Positions 51,211 to 64,000 of a DNA stretch of 64,000 bases are shown one piece after another. Positions within the stretch are counted from its first letter, which is position 1; every line of letters starts with the position of its first letter. The position numbers and the translations under genes were made by a program. Under the pieces are notes generated by a model. It made no database searches, was not told where the DNA came from, and saw nothing but the letters and a program-made list of their open reading frames with translations. Source of the DNA: Stenopsyche tienmushanensis (Eukaryota; Arthropoda; Insecta; Trichoptera; Stenopsychidae); assembly GCA_008973525.1 (NCBI GenBank), contig WACJ01000549.1, positions 1,550,001 through 1,614,000 on the forward strand. The letters are read 5' to 3'.

Positions 51211-54200
51211 ACACTTGGTCCACCACTTATCAACCGTACATATCCCCTTATCTACCAAGACCGCGCAGCGTGTATGAAGCTTGTATATAAATAAATAAAC
51301 ACTCCGATAGCATACAATATTCGTTCATTTCTTTGCGTAAACATAAACAATACACTTGGAATCGATTAATTTGGGTTATTATTAGTCAATAAAGTAGGAT
51401 TATTGATCTATACAATCGTACGATTTACGCACTCTCTCCTTCGCTCCGTCTCTCATTCATAATCTCTAAAATTCAAAACACTCTTTCCGTCTCTGTCTCT
51501 CTCCAAACTCAATGTGCAAGACACCACTCATTTCTGTCTCTCTCTGAGCTCAACGTGTAAGAATACTCGTTCTAAATCACTAGAACTCGATCGCAAATAC
51601 GCGATTGAACTCCTCAAAAGGTTAAAGGATTTAAAATCAAAAATTGTGTGGTGGGATCAAGAAGCTTCTTATCTGATGGAATATAAACTATATTTGTATT
51701 TTTATAAATCACTAATAAATTTATATAGCAAAATATTATATTTGAATCGCCCTCATATTTTATGTATTTTATGGAGTTTCTTGAAATATTCCTACGTTTT
51801 TATTGAGCTTCTTCCTTCTCCTTCTTTCTTTCCAAAGCCTTAAATATGAAATTATATTTTTTACACACATTATACACTTTTAAATAATCGATGTCAAACA
51901 CCCTCTAAAAATAAAAAAGTTTGCATTTGCAAAAAAAATCACTTGATTGTGTGCAATTGTCAAATATTTCTTGATGAGATGTACTGTATTAAAATGAAGG
52001 CTGAATATTTATCATCCATACTAACGAAAGGAGGTGGGTATGTTTAACACCACCAAAATATACTTATAATTTGACTATGCAAAAGATTTTACTTGTCTTT
52101 GATTTGAATTTTTTTAACTGACTTAACTTATTTAAATATTAAACATAATTATAAAAATAAATATTTGCATTAATAATTTCGTTAAAATTAATAAGTACAT
52201 ATTTTAAAAGAGTATTTTGGGATTTAAAATATTATATTTGACCTTGGGAACCCAGGGTGTTCTTATTTATTTTTATTTCCGTAAAAAAAATAGATCCACT
52301 CCTATTATGCCTATATATCATCCAGATGGAAACGGTTTTTCTTTCTACATCTGCTCCGCAATATTATGACATTTCTTTTTCACGAAAATGCTCGAAAGCA
52401 CAAATAATCTCGCAAATATATTGTCGTTATCTTCGAAACAAAGAATCGCTGTTGGTGTGTATTTTCTGAAGTTTGGCATGCATAATATGTCATCATAAGT
52501 CTTTTCGTACCACCAAGATCTCAAATAGTACCAATTTAGCATAGCAGGCACTGTATAACTAATGGTCATGTACTAGAACGAGTTCAATAGCTAAAGTTTG
52601 CATGTTAAGCTTGTTATGCACTCGTAGGGCGAAATTTTCTTTGCTCTGAAAACTTAGCCATCAGAATTTGTTCCGCACTTCTTCCAGACTTCCTTATTCA
52701 ATCATAGATTTTCGAGAAGCTCTTTGAATGCGCCATTAATTGGCTTCTAAATAAAAACGAAACAAACCGTTGTTTATATATGTTCTATTAAGCTTTAATG
52801 TCCCTTTGAGCAAAACTGCAGCTTCAACTGCAGAGGTCGCACTAGAAAATAAATGCGCTTTTAATAAATATTATATAAGTTATGCGCAAAATGCACAAAG
52901 GCTGCACACGCTTTTAATCAGGCGTCAAAAACCTTTTTCTTTACAAAAAGAACTTATGCAACAAACTAAGCGCATTATCATGATTTATTTTGCTTCATCA
53001 AGGTAAGCCACAATTATGGACCGAAACGATTTAGCAGAGCATTATATTATTACGATACTGATCTTATGATGTCCTCCGGCGGTCCCCGCATATTTAGCTA
53101 TTCATAAATTGAAAAATAGTACTAAAATATTCCAGTACAAAAAAGCGCAGAACAACCTTGATGATGTTTCGTGTTTTAAATTCATCGATATTTTATAGCG
53201 ATGAATGAATCAGCACAACGCTTGCGAAATGTATTACTAAAGAAATTATACAATGGTTGAATTAAATGAATACAGTTATACAGCATAAAGAATTTATTCA
53301 AGAAACGATTGTGCAATTTAAAGACAATTTTTCATAGAAGTTATTCGATAATTCAAGGCTTTAAATTAAACGCAATATAAATACTTTGCAATCAATCGAA
53401 TAAAAATGATTAGCAGCTATTGACGACCGAAATGCAGTAAAAAGCGATGGAAAAAATTCTGGTTATTGAATTTTGAACATCTAATATTAATTGAAAATAA
53501 TAATTTGCAAATTTTTGCAACTCCGCAAATTATGCAAAAAAATACAATATTTATTAAAAAGCATGCAGATATAGAAAAATTAATTCAATGGTAATATTAT
53601 AATTTGTTCATTGCTCTTGACATAAGTTAATTAGATCTTATAATACAGTGGCTTTGGCTTAAAATCCAAATAATAAATCTCGGCTATAACGAGCATTAAA
53701 TAACTCACATCAATTACTCGTGCTATTGATTTATAGTTATTTTTATATCTTGATAAAAATGAAGTAATACAGATTTAATTTTACCATCGTTTAAAATATC
53801 TTGGGATTAATAAATTTTGAATGTTCATTTTTAGTCTTGTCTTATTTCTCCATCATTTAAATATTATTTTTCATAAAAAAATCAAATTATCTATTATTAC
53901 ATACAAAATCCATATTTTCTATCTGTTTACATAAATTTCGTCGCATAAACAATTCCATATTAGATCAAAGTTTAAAAGCTGTATCCATGACATGTCACAT
54001 TTTTGTTATGAATTTTGAATAATTCGAAACATTTTTTTAAAAACTATAACTTTTTCATCCTAAAATTTGAAATCATTGATTATACAATAGCTCGCTATAG
54101 CTGTGCTTCTATTAAAGCGGTATATTTTGTGAAAAAATTGACAATAATATTGACATCCCAGACAACATTGTTAACCTTGTGATTTGTAGCGCTTTGATGT

Positions 54201-54792
54201 GATTTGTATAGCAGGAACATAAACTTTAAGCATATTAAATGGGTGCTTTGTTCGAAAAAAGTTGTTTGCTACTCCTGTGAATAGAATAGGGAGAGTCTGG
54301 AAGCATCAGACCGGAAATAAGCGAATTAAATTCAGCATTTCAATTATCAGCTGCTAGAACAACTGCCCTGCAAAACTCTCCTACAATAATTACATACCCC
54401 TGCCTAATTATGAAGGATGGTAATGGCAATTTCCACAATGGCAATGAAAAATAGCCAAGACCTGTTTTATGACCGCCATTTATTCTTACGACGTCGTCAA
54501 CATTAGCAACAAAGGGGGTTCAAAGTTTGACCATTATTTAGCAGCCACACTGTCATCCAAAAGAATCTGGTTTTCTTTCAATTGGTGACTTGTTAACTCA
54601 TTAATGACCCCAAGTGCCTTTGTACCGAGTAGCCAAGCGCACATATAAATAATTGTATTAATTTGGTCCATCCGTTGAATTTAATCAAACATTCGAAGTG
54701 GTCTCTATAAATCCGATCTTCATCGGTCGAGTGGTCTGTGTGAGGTTTAATCAAATCGAATTATTGTACAAGAGACTGGAGAAGCCGCTGCT

Positions 54793-54824
54793 AACACACT
54801 ACTGAAGAATTTCTTCAGCGTGTT
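54793..54824. repeat. Inverted repeat, 8-bp arms with outer 5-bp arms
   Basis: CTGAAGAA (54802-54809) and TTCTTCAG (54811-54818) mirror each other around one T. Outside them AACAC (54793-54797) and GTGTT (54820-54824) also pair. It lies in a less AT-rich block. Possible dimeric binding site or structured RNA. Confidence 0.7.
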
Positions 54825-55695
54825 CACCGCAATCCCTAAAAGTTCCGTAGAATTCAGCATCTACTCAATAACAATTCGACCCATTCTATTTGAAAAGATT
54901 CCGAATATCTGAAGAGACCGATCCTATAAAGTCTTACTTTCAGCACCACAGAGTCCCAAGAAAGCAATATTGCGAAAGTATTCCATGTCTATGATCTTTT
55001 ATTTTTACAATAAAAACTTTCATGAATTCCGTCGGCCATTTTAAGAACGTAATAAAAGATTTGTTTTTTCGGAGTTGCATGCAAAATTTTGCTACAATTA
55101 TTTTCGTGTTTTAAAGCTCAGTTTCATTCTGTTGAAATTCAGCCAACAAACTTTGACCCATTTTTCACACGTCCCAAAAGTTTTAACCATGTTTATTGTT
55201 GACCCTAAAACTGCAACCTTTTTGCAGCCTTACATTCCCATTGGCGTTATTACTAAAACGACAAAGTAAATAGCATTCAAATGTAATTTCTTCTACCTAA
55301 TATCCACATCTATAATGATATTACTTTTATTTAAAAACTTATATTTTCTTAAATTAATACTTGTAACATCGTTATGTTCATTGACTCATTGTATTTGTAT
55401 AAAGTGGGTTAAATATTTTTCTATTAAGGATTTCCTCCCTACTGTTTACGTCACATTGCCCTCTTGTTAAAGTAATTGCAATTACTTCGTTCCGTCCACC
55501 ATTGTTTAATTAAATTCCATACATGGATACACATATGTACATAAAAAATGACGTTTTTAAAGGAAATAAGTAGGGTGATCATAGAACCATAACTAAATAG
55601 CGATATAAATATTTAAGCAATAGTCAGTAATATAGTCAAAGAAAATATAATAAAGCTGCAAATGTACGGACGAATATTTTGCAAATTTGTGTTTT

Positions 55696-55718
55696 TGTGT
55701 TGTGTTGTGTTGTGTTGT
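55696..55718. repeat. Short tandem repeat, unit TGTGT
   Basis: About 4.6 copies of TGTGT (equivalent to TTGTG) in tandem without interruption. Confidence 0.95.
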
Positions 55719-58700
55719 CTTTAAAATACCGTCATTGCTTTTTATTATAAATAAATTAAACACATATTAAATATGTTCCATTCAGAGACACCATTTGGGA
55801 ACTTATTTCAAAAACGTTAACAAATAAATAGCATACAATTTATCATAGAAGACACAATTGAGTATTGGCTTCGAAGATCTTATCCCCTAAATAAAATTAA
55901 AGTTTAAAATGTAAAGACTTATTATATATGGCATATTACCGATCTTCATGATGATGATTATAAATTGTTGATAGTGTAGAACATACCTGTTGACAAACAA
56001 AATTAAATATTAAAATACAGTTTAAAAAAACGCTTTTTTACAACTCTCCAACGACAAGAATAGTGTTTGTATCATTTAGATTTTTTTTTTATTTCAGTCT
56101 CATAATCAATCATATTAATGAAAATTAATTTAATATTACAGATCTATGTTTGATGGGGAATTCAATTCAATAGCATTACCGAGAAAATATTCGATTGGCA
56201 TGTACGTGTTTATTATAATGAAATATTTGCCGAATGTCAAAATCGAGTTCATTCAGTTTTCAGTGTGTAATTTTCAACCATTGAATCAATTAACGTTTGA
56301 TTTGTATTATTAGATTCAAAAGCCAATGTTTTTCTTCAACTCCAAATAGATTTTTTTAAATAATACCGACATGCCCTCTATTCGAATTACCTGCATAAAT
56401 TTTTTAGAACGGGTGCATTAATGCAATTTCTCAAGCGAATTCAGGTGCAGTTCGGCTTAAACTGTTTCGTTGCATAGCCGCGCAAAGAGAGAATCATCCA
56501 ACTATTTAATTAAAATGTATCAATTGTTCCTCTGATACGACTTTTTGTAAGCACGGCGAAACTTTCAGTTGATAAAAACAAGTTAGTCGCCGCCAGCTCT
56601 GAAACTTTCATCCTGTCAACTCGACGATGACTATTGTCGAAGAAGCGAACAACTTCGGTAAGAACTCTCCCGAATTAACAAACAATATATCGATTAAGCA
56701 AAACAAGAGGGTAGGAAACAAGGAGGAACTTCCCACGGTGGCGCCCACCCATAAACTTTATAAACCACAAATTAAATTACGCCGTTTGTATCATAGTCCT
56801 CCTTCTCGGAGCTCCCCAAGGAGAGTGCTCGTTTTCCAAATGATATTTTACAATTTGAGGTATCTCCTAATAGGAGCAAACCGATCATATTTAGGAATTC
56901 GATTTTATAAATTGCGTTATTGATGACCATCGCTTCGAAGTTCAAGTCGAGTCGAATTATTCTATACCAAGTTAACGAAACTAATATCAACATGCCGGAA
57001 TATTCAAGGCCAATTTGAAGAACCATCAGTTAAACTAATGATGGCTTACCAACAGTAATGGCTTTCGAACTAGAGACCTTGACAAAGTTTCCAATTCTGA
57101 GCTAACTATTAATTAGATTTAAATACATTTTAAGGACTCTATAATCAGCGAGTAAAAGATGAAAAATCAAATATAACGTCAATAAACAAATCATTCAATC
57201 TAGAAATTATTCCTTATTATTTATGACAATCATGTGCGTAATCTTATTCCTTCAAAATTTATTTTGATATTTGATTGGCGAAAATCCTCGAATAATAAAA
57301 TATTGCTATACAGTCCTGTAAATCATGTAAAAATGATATATTATATAAATCTGGGATACCATTTCAACCTCCCCCTATATTGATATTCAATCACACTTTT
57401 AATCTAAAATGCCATGTTCAATAGCTGATGCTCCTTGACCTGTGATATATAAAGATTTGAGATAGAAAATTGAGACTTAGCTGCAAAAATAAATTAAATA
57501 TGTATCTCAATTAGCTGATCAAACAAACTCTCAAAAAATGCAACCTAAAGCACTTTGTGACCAATGGCTTTCACGAAAAACTTGCTTAAATAATGAAGAT
57601 CATAAAAGTAGAATGTCAAATAGAAAAGGGTCGTTAAAATAAAATAACAATGATGATAAATTTGCATTACAAAAAATAAACGGGGAAACTTGTTTTATGC
57701 GATCTTGAACGCTTAATCTTGCTTAATAAAACATTGCTTCTAACTTTATTTCTAAGTACTTGCCTGCTGCCGAAGTCGTTTGTTAAAGGAGTTGAAGGAA
57801 ATCCTTTGAATTGGAAAATGAAACTGGCTCAGGCCTTTAAAGAAAAATCTCAGGACCGGACTCTGTCCTTGCACAATATTCTCCGATGCAAAAGTAAAAG
57901 CCTGAAATCCGCTCATATTAAATTATGAATCAAAGTCCTCCTTCACTCAGGCAGTCCACGTCGCAGTTGAGTACTAAGATCGCTCTCTACAGTTTCCACG
58001 AAGACCTCCCAACTTTAACGGTGTACAAGCAAAGCGCTCAATAATACAGCGAAATGGTGGAGAAAAGCTCTCCGATATTGATGAATGCAATTTCAATGCG
58101 AAACTAGCCATTTTGATTCGGACTCTCATTTCATACCGCCAATGTAACGAATTAATTTCCATTTAGGACCGCATGCAAGAAGAAGGCTTCATAATATGCG
58201 GATGCTTTTATAAAGCTTCTTCGCAAAATGAGCTTTAGAATGCATTTGATTGCGATGTATATTGAAAACGAGTTCAACGTTAATGGCGGTCTTAATGAAT
58301 GCGAAAAAATGCAACAAAATACTCATTCCAACGTATTTTCGTTAGATTTTTTTAGATTTTCATTAGAGAATTTGCTCTTACTACTTTAAATTTAAGCTCA
58401 ATCTATATGTACTAAGTTGAAGATAAAACGATGATCTCTTTCGACAAAAAGATTTGGAGAATAATTTAAATATTTATTATATTTAAAAATTTCGTTACAA
58501 AAATCGATAATCTTAACACAAAATTAAATTGAGTTGAGTTGCATTGTATTGGATTTTTTTAGCGAATGCATCTAACGTATAATGTACTTACGGACAATAC
58601 AATAGCTGAAGAACTAAGAACACTACCGATGTGAAAATTCCAGTAAATAGAAGAATAAAAACAATTGTACTAAACAACAATACAGATAGCATTAGAAAAT

Positions 58701-59261
58701 TGCTATATTTTTTAGCAAAAATAACATTAATTCACTTTTTAATTCCATTTAAATAAAAAGGATCCATATTTTTCGATAAATGTTATATTGTTTTATCTAC
58801 TACGATTACTTTGCTTTAGATAATTTAAACAGGTTATTATTCAGTATTCGATCAAGTTTATTGTAATTATCGCTAATAGATCAATGGTATTTAGCCCAAG
58901 CAAATTTAGAATAAGAAATTGTGTATAACTTATATCGATTTTATTCAGTTTGGTTGAAATTTATAGAGTTAATAATTAGCACGTGAATAAACTATATTTA
59001 AAAATTCAATTTTTAAAGGTACCGATATATAATATAACACATATACTTGTATTATTAATAGGGTACGGTGCAATTTAAACATTTTGAATTAGATCAAGTT
59101 TTCAGAGATGGATTTCCAAGTGAGATTTATTTCAAATACAACATCCGACATGTTTGGATAAAACGATCTCCTGTGATTGTATTTGAATAACATGGATTTT
59201 TATTGATATTGTCTGTGGACAAATTTTGGTCATATTATAAATAATCGAAAGAAAAAGTCAA

Positions 59262-59284
59262 AATTCCAATTCCAATTCCAATTC
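59262..59284. repeat. Short tandem repeat, unit AATTCC
   Basis: About 3.8 copies of AATTCC in tandem without interruption. Confidence 0.95.
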
Positions 59285-61014
59285 TTGTCGCGAATATGGC
59301 AGCATTTACTGGAGGAAGTCATTTTAATTATGATTGAAGACTCTGAACAATAAGCATTGGTTTTTAATTATATGCAATATGATTTTCAGATTATATTGTA
59401 CCATAGTGCAGACTTTACATCACTTCATGGAATTACAGATTTTAATGTATTCACAGTAAAATACAAATACAAATATTTTACTATATATGAATCGCAAAAA
59501 TAGTATTCTAATTATTTATAAAGCTATATGGTTGCATTTAATATTTTGTATATTTTGTCAAATTATACATGGACTCATAGTTCAATCATCTACTCTCACT
59601 GTCCATTAGAATGAATAAGTTATGGAAGCCTTTTTAGAAGGAAGTGGATTCTTATACAATTGATTAGTTTATCTTAGAAGGTCGAAATAAAATTGTTCAT
59701 TACACATTTTCAGTATCAATTTCAGTTTTACGTCGTGATATAATCAAGGCGTTAGTTTCAATTATGTCTCTTAACCATTTGTAACATGAGCGTCCTGGAT
59801 CAGTGGATGTAATCTTACAGCATCACGATGGCAGATCACGTTCATATTGACTCCAATTAAGCTTGTACAAGCTCAAAATATTCGCTTTGACATATAAACA
59901 CCTGACCTCTGAGATCTCTACCTTTCCTGACCTGAGGCAAGATACGAAGGCCGTTCGTGCAGCCATCCAACACACGCACAAACTTTGGACCAGACTCTGT
60001 TAACATTAGGCGAATGTTGAGCCGATAAAGCAAACGTAATCCAAACAATCCTATGTAAATTTATACGGCCTTCATTGTTATTTGTACCATAACCGAGCTT
60101 TGGCTGGAGCAAAATTTTCGAAGAATAACTCGAAAATATATTTCGTTGAAATTCGAAGAATTATTTTTGACGTCGATGCCTTTAGCAACGCTTGATGAAT
60201 AGAGGAAGTTATTGAAATAAGACGAAGAGTTCTTTTGTAAATAACATTTGCTCATTCAATAATATTTACAAATGAATGCTTAAGAAGTGATTCACACCAA
60301 TTCTGATAAATGGGAAGGAATTTTATAAATGGAAAATCAGCAAAGAGCAGAAAACTCGTTTTGTTCATACAAAATACTAATTGGTTCGCGTTTACAACCC
60401 ACTTGCGAATCAATTATTTAACTCCAATAACTAATTTGAAATTTAAAAATCATTTAAACATGCTTATCATAGAATACCTGTATACTAATATATTAAAACG
60501 ATACCAGTAAAAATATAAATATTTGAAATCTCCTTTTTTTGGGGTATAATTTTAATTTTATTAGGCCAATATTTTATTAGTATTTTCAGATTTGAAGTTA
60601 AATTCCAAACTTATATTGTTAAATGTTAGTGATGATATAAATTTCACTATGTTTGTTATATGAACCCTTTCCTTGAGTGAATTTGTGAAACAAGCAACCC
60701 CGAAATGAATTTGTAGCATAAGGGTAGATTATATATATTCAAAAAAATGTTAAAAATGTAGCATAATTTGATGAAAATTAATTAACATTTACAAGGCTTC
60801 AAGCAATAAAGTTAAGTATTAATTTCGAATAGAGACTCATATTAATTAATTTAGTAACATATACATTAACTTATCGCTCAATTCATATATTTTGGCCCCA
60901 ATTAATTTCCTTAACATCATTTCCACTTATTAAGAGATATGTAAAATCACTTTCCAGCAAAATCAATATTATCTTATATTTATACTATCATCCAAAGAAA
61001 GCTTCTTAGTTTTG

Positions 61015-61092
61015 ATCAAGAAGGCGGCAAAAACGCCATTAGATACATTCACCAGGCGACCCACTATGTGAGCGTTCAAGTGATAATTTCTT
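61015..61092. repeat. Low-copy repeat C, copy 2
   Basis: Counterpart of 37455-37530 in the same orientation. The best block is TGTGAGCGTTCA. No TIR or target duplication was found. Confidence 0.45.
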
Positions 61093-64000
61093 ATGGAAGA
61101 ATATTAACGAGGCTCTACTTCTACAGTGAATTTTATAGAAAAACTTTACCAATATGCATAATAAAATAACGTTTTATTGATATAAAAAATTATGCCAAAT
61201 ATCACCACATTTTTTATTAAATATTCAATAAATGTATTCTACAATCGTCAAAATGAGTGAAAGCTGTTCACATTAAAGAAATTTAATCACTCAATAATTT
61301 AAATCAAATACGGTTATTCACACAAATAATACGATTTGCGCGGAATTTACTTGTAAAAACATTTATAAAATCTTAAATAAACGTATTTATTTAAGGCATT
61401 ATATAATATAATACCTTACTTTCTTCAAATTTATGACTGAAGTGGATAAAGATAATTTATTGTCATTGGTTATTTTTATACACATCTTAAAAGCTCCATC
61501 GATAATGGCTATTAATTAATTTATTGTATTCAATAAATTTATTTTGTCAAAGTGAAAGCTGAAGCAACAATCAACACAAATATAGCTAACTTTCGTATAA
61601 GACGACTTTCGTTCAAAATGATTTAACTATAATTTGTATGAGTTGCTATCTTGGATATTCCAAAATTCAAACGACGATAGTACGTATGGAAACTGAAAAG
61701 TTCTTATTATTAATGATTAGTAGTATTGATGAAGAAATATTCAAAATATAAATATGAAATGGTTTCAATCAAATTTCTTTCAGTAAACATATTTTTATTA
61801 ACTATAAAATGAAAGTACTGTAGCGTTTTTACGCTTGGAACCCACTCTACATTTTTTTACTAGTTTACCGTTTTAAATTAACAATTTAACGACATTTTTA
61901 ACGAGAATATGGCATTTAAATGACATTAGCATATTAAATATAATAGATGTATCGTTAATGCTCAGCATTACTATGTTCAGCTAGTCTAGGCAGTATATGG
62001 TGTTAAGCGAAGCATTAAAAACTCAAACTGCAAACGTTTCACTTGCACTTTTGTACGCTTCGTCAGAACGTGCCCGAGTGCAACAGCTTTATGCACGAAG
62101 AATATTTACAAACGAGAACCGCTGAAAAGCGACGCACGTTCTTTTAATTACGACACTCTCATAAACGTCACAATGCCTTTGACAATTTTTTTGCATAGCC
62201 CTTGACAGGCACTTATAAAAAACTCTTGGCGTTTTAATTGGGCGTGGTGAAATTTTCGCTTGAAGATTTCTGCAAAACCGTTTAAATTCCACCAACAGCA
62301 TATATCACGGACAATGGTTCACCCTGGGTATTTGGGAAAATGCAGGAATGTCTCGAGTGCTTTCTTTAATACTGACCAAGAAACTTTTCCATCTGCTGCC
62401 AAAAGCTCTTATTTAACCCCTTGTGTGTAGTTGGAAATTGGGTTAAATACAAAGCAACCGTATAAACAAACTTTCTACGCTGTCATTATTGCTGAATTCC
62501 CTTGAAAGAGCGCTGCTGAATTTGGGATACGAAAAGACTTTTAGGGATCGCCTTGAGTGGTTGGACCATTGTTTCCGTTTCATTTAACGTACATATTCGC
62601 CAGAGATACCGAAGAAAATTGTCTCTGACGTCCAGATTTCAGTCAGGAATTTCATAATGAATTAAATTAAATCGCATTTTATCATCACAGATGTATGAAG
62701 ACAGTGCTATCTATTATTCTCTTCCGGAACATTTTACACCAATCGGAGATAATGTCTGACATTAGTACTTGAAATGGAATTCATAAGTCAATCATGAACA
62801 GCAGTTCGCATTAAACTTCTCATGTCTGTTTGAAAGAATACTTATTTAAGATTGTCATCGTTTAAAACACAGGCAGCTCATTCCACGTTCAATTAAAAAC
62901 GAATATTTATTCTCATACTTGATATTAAAGAGGAATACGATTTCTATGGTCTATAATAAAAAATCTCATTGATAAGCAAATGAAAGTATAATTTGAAAAA
63001 GCAATAATTCTCTGCAAGCGAAGCTTTCTTAAATACTTTCATTGATGATACAAATGAGATATTCATAATCCATCATCTTATTAACAAACAAACAGTGTCA
63101 TCGCTTTTTGCTCATGTTTTTTGATCAGGAAGAAAAAATATAATAAATTATTTTCGAAATTGTTTGGAATTCGTTTTAATAGTTTTGTTAGCGTCGTCGG
63201 ATAAAGTGATGTTTTTGAAAATGAAGATATTCTCAATGACAATGTTCTTGACTTATTTTGCTCCAATAGTGGTTCTCTTTTTTAAGGGGCTTTTAGCGAT
63301 CCCTTTTGTGAGACCATTGCCAACCATTTTGACATGGTTTTTCATGGCATATATATGTTTTTAAAAAGGTGATCGCCAGCTACACCTCCTGTAAGATTCG
63401 GACCCAAGATAATTAATCCAAAAATAAAGGTAATATATTTAAAAATTTCAACTGAAAATTGACAAAGAAGTAGTGGTTTTCATTGGTAATCCTTCTTCTA
63501 GCAGATCTATATTAAAAAATAAACACAATCAGCATCAATAGTTTTCTTCTATATATATTATGCATGAAATTCGTTTTAAGATCTAAATTTTAACATGCCT
63601 ATTTTTTTCATAAACTATTTTGAGTTTTTCTTATCACACAGAAAGTACTTTTTATTGCTCCAAAAATTTCCATTCTAATGATACATTTCTAAAAATAAAC
63701 GACGTACCCACTTTTATGCGTCTCACCTTCAAAATATGAGACAATTCGGGCGGCACCCATTTGCCTAATATAATACTTCACCTTGACTCGTAAACTTTCT
63801 TTATTTTTTAAGGTTGCTGATGCGACAAAGAGACATTTCTTTGTCAAATAAATTTATTGATAATCTCTATCCTCCTTTAATATTATAAATAAGATAAAAT
63901 ATAAATAAATCCATATCTTGCATGGTACATTTATTTTCTTTCCTTGATAAGAATCAATGAAGTGTTATTCGACAACTATAACAATAAGTTTATTTTTGCA

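Larger units (their letters stand above)
51216..64000. other. Probable intron or upstream DNA; no gene seen
   Basis: AT-rich, with a CT-rich stretch at 51430-51560 just beyond the tRNA-like head and a less AT-rich block at 54290-54990. Open frames at 51514-51843 and 56627-56923 (plus) and 59857-60112 (minus) are not recognised. No N-terminal IRSp53 exon was identified up to the right edge. A minus-strand frame near 63735-63850 ends at a GTGAGA donor-like site but matches no family. Confidence 0.45.

Noticed and set aside
54719..54765. tRNA-like words GGTCGAGTGGTC and GGTTTAATCAAATC
   Set aside because: The A-box and B-box-like words are too close together for a tRNA gene or standard SINE head, and no cloverleaf forms.
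56627..56923. 98-codon plus-strand frame with a true ATG and GTAAGA downstream
   Set aside because: No family recognised and no supporting exon nearby. It is kept only as a possibility for transcript mapping.
57719..57928. Frame beginning with a signal-peptide-like LLNKTLLLTLFLSTCLLP
   Set aside because: It starts with TTG, no ATG is in frame upstream before a TAA, and no homologue is recognised. The hydrophobic start is likely chance.
59857..60112. Two overlapping minus-strand frames in a less AT-rich patch
   Set aside because: Neither matches a transposon or host family I know, and overlapping frames suggest composition.
63690..63850. Minus-strand frame (LRVKVKYYIRQMGAARIVSYFE) ending at a GTGAGA donor-like site, as the missing first IRSp53 exon
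   Set aside because: The peptide does not resemble the expected N-terminus ending near Tyr-Lys, and a frame of this length is common by chance here.
1..64000. CRISPR arrays, operons, ribosome binding sites, bacterial terminators
   Set aside because: No regularly spaced repeats and no bacterial gene organisation. The sequence is eukaryotic.

Overview
The window looks like AT-rich insect (at least arthropod) nuclear DNA. Bacterial features are absent: no operons and no long ORFs. Almost all open frames are 60-100 codons, as expected by chance in this composition. The relics present (DD34D mariner, hAT, Jockey-like LINE, probable tRNA-derived SINE) are typical of insect genomes.

The only host coding sequence I can defend is one 76-nt exon on the minus strand at 5285-5360. 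It has a good splice acceptor and donor. It encodes a conserved N-terminal stretch of the I-BAR (IMD) domain of IRSp53/BAIAP2, the insulin receptor substrate 53 kDa orthologue. On this reading 1-5278 is the intron downstream of the exon. 5361-64000 is probably a very long 5' intron (or intron plus 5' UTR exons and upstream DNA), because I found no convincing preceding exon up to the right edge.

The rest is non-coding DNA with dead mobile elements. From left to right they are: a 13-bp perfect hairpin (3725-3754); a SINE-like copy (16600-16670); a miRNA-precursor-like nested hairpin (17427-17494); a 54-bp TA palindrome (26092-26145); an internally deleted mariner with both TIRs and TA target sites (28029-28697); a SINE-like copy (32215-32330); a 10-bp-stem hairpin (36651-36690); a SINE-like copy (38275-38335) next to a hAT relic (about 38438-39213); a 308-bp hAT-type MITE with a perfect 8-bp target duplication (41535-41842); a 1038-bp hAT relic with a perfect 8-bp target duplication (45694-46731); a Jockey-like LINE reverse-transcriptase relic (about 48010-48480); and a SINE-like copy with a tRNA-like head (51050-51210). 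Low-copy repeat pairs and short tandem repeats lie between them.

The most interesting signals are the four-copy SINE-like family, whose core hairpin shows a compensatory base change; the two hAT relics that share terminal sequence but carry different subterminal palindromes; and the nested hairpin at 17427-17494. No working transposase and no complete gene were found.
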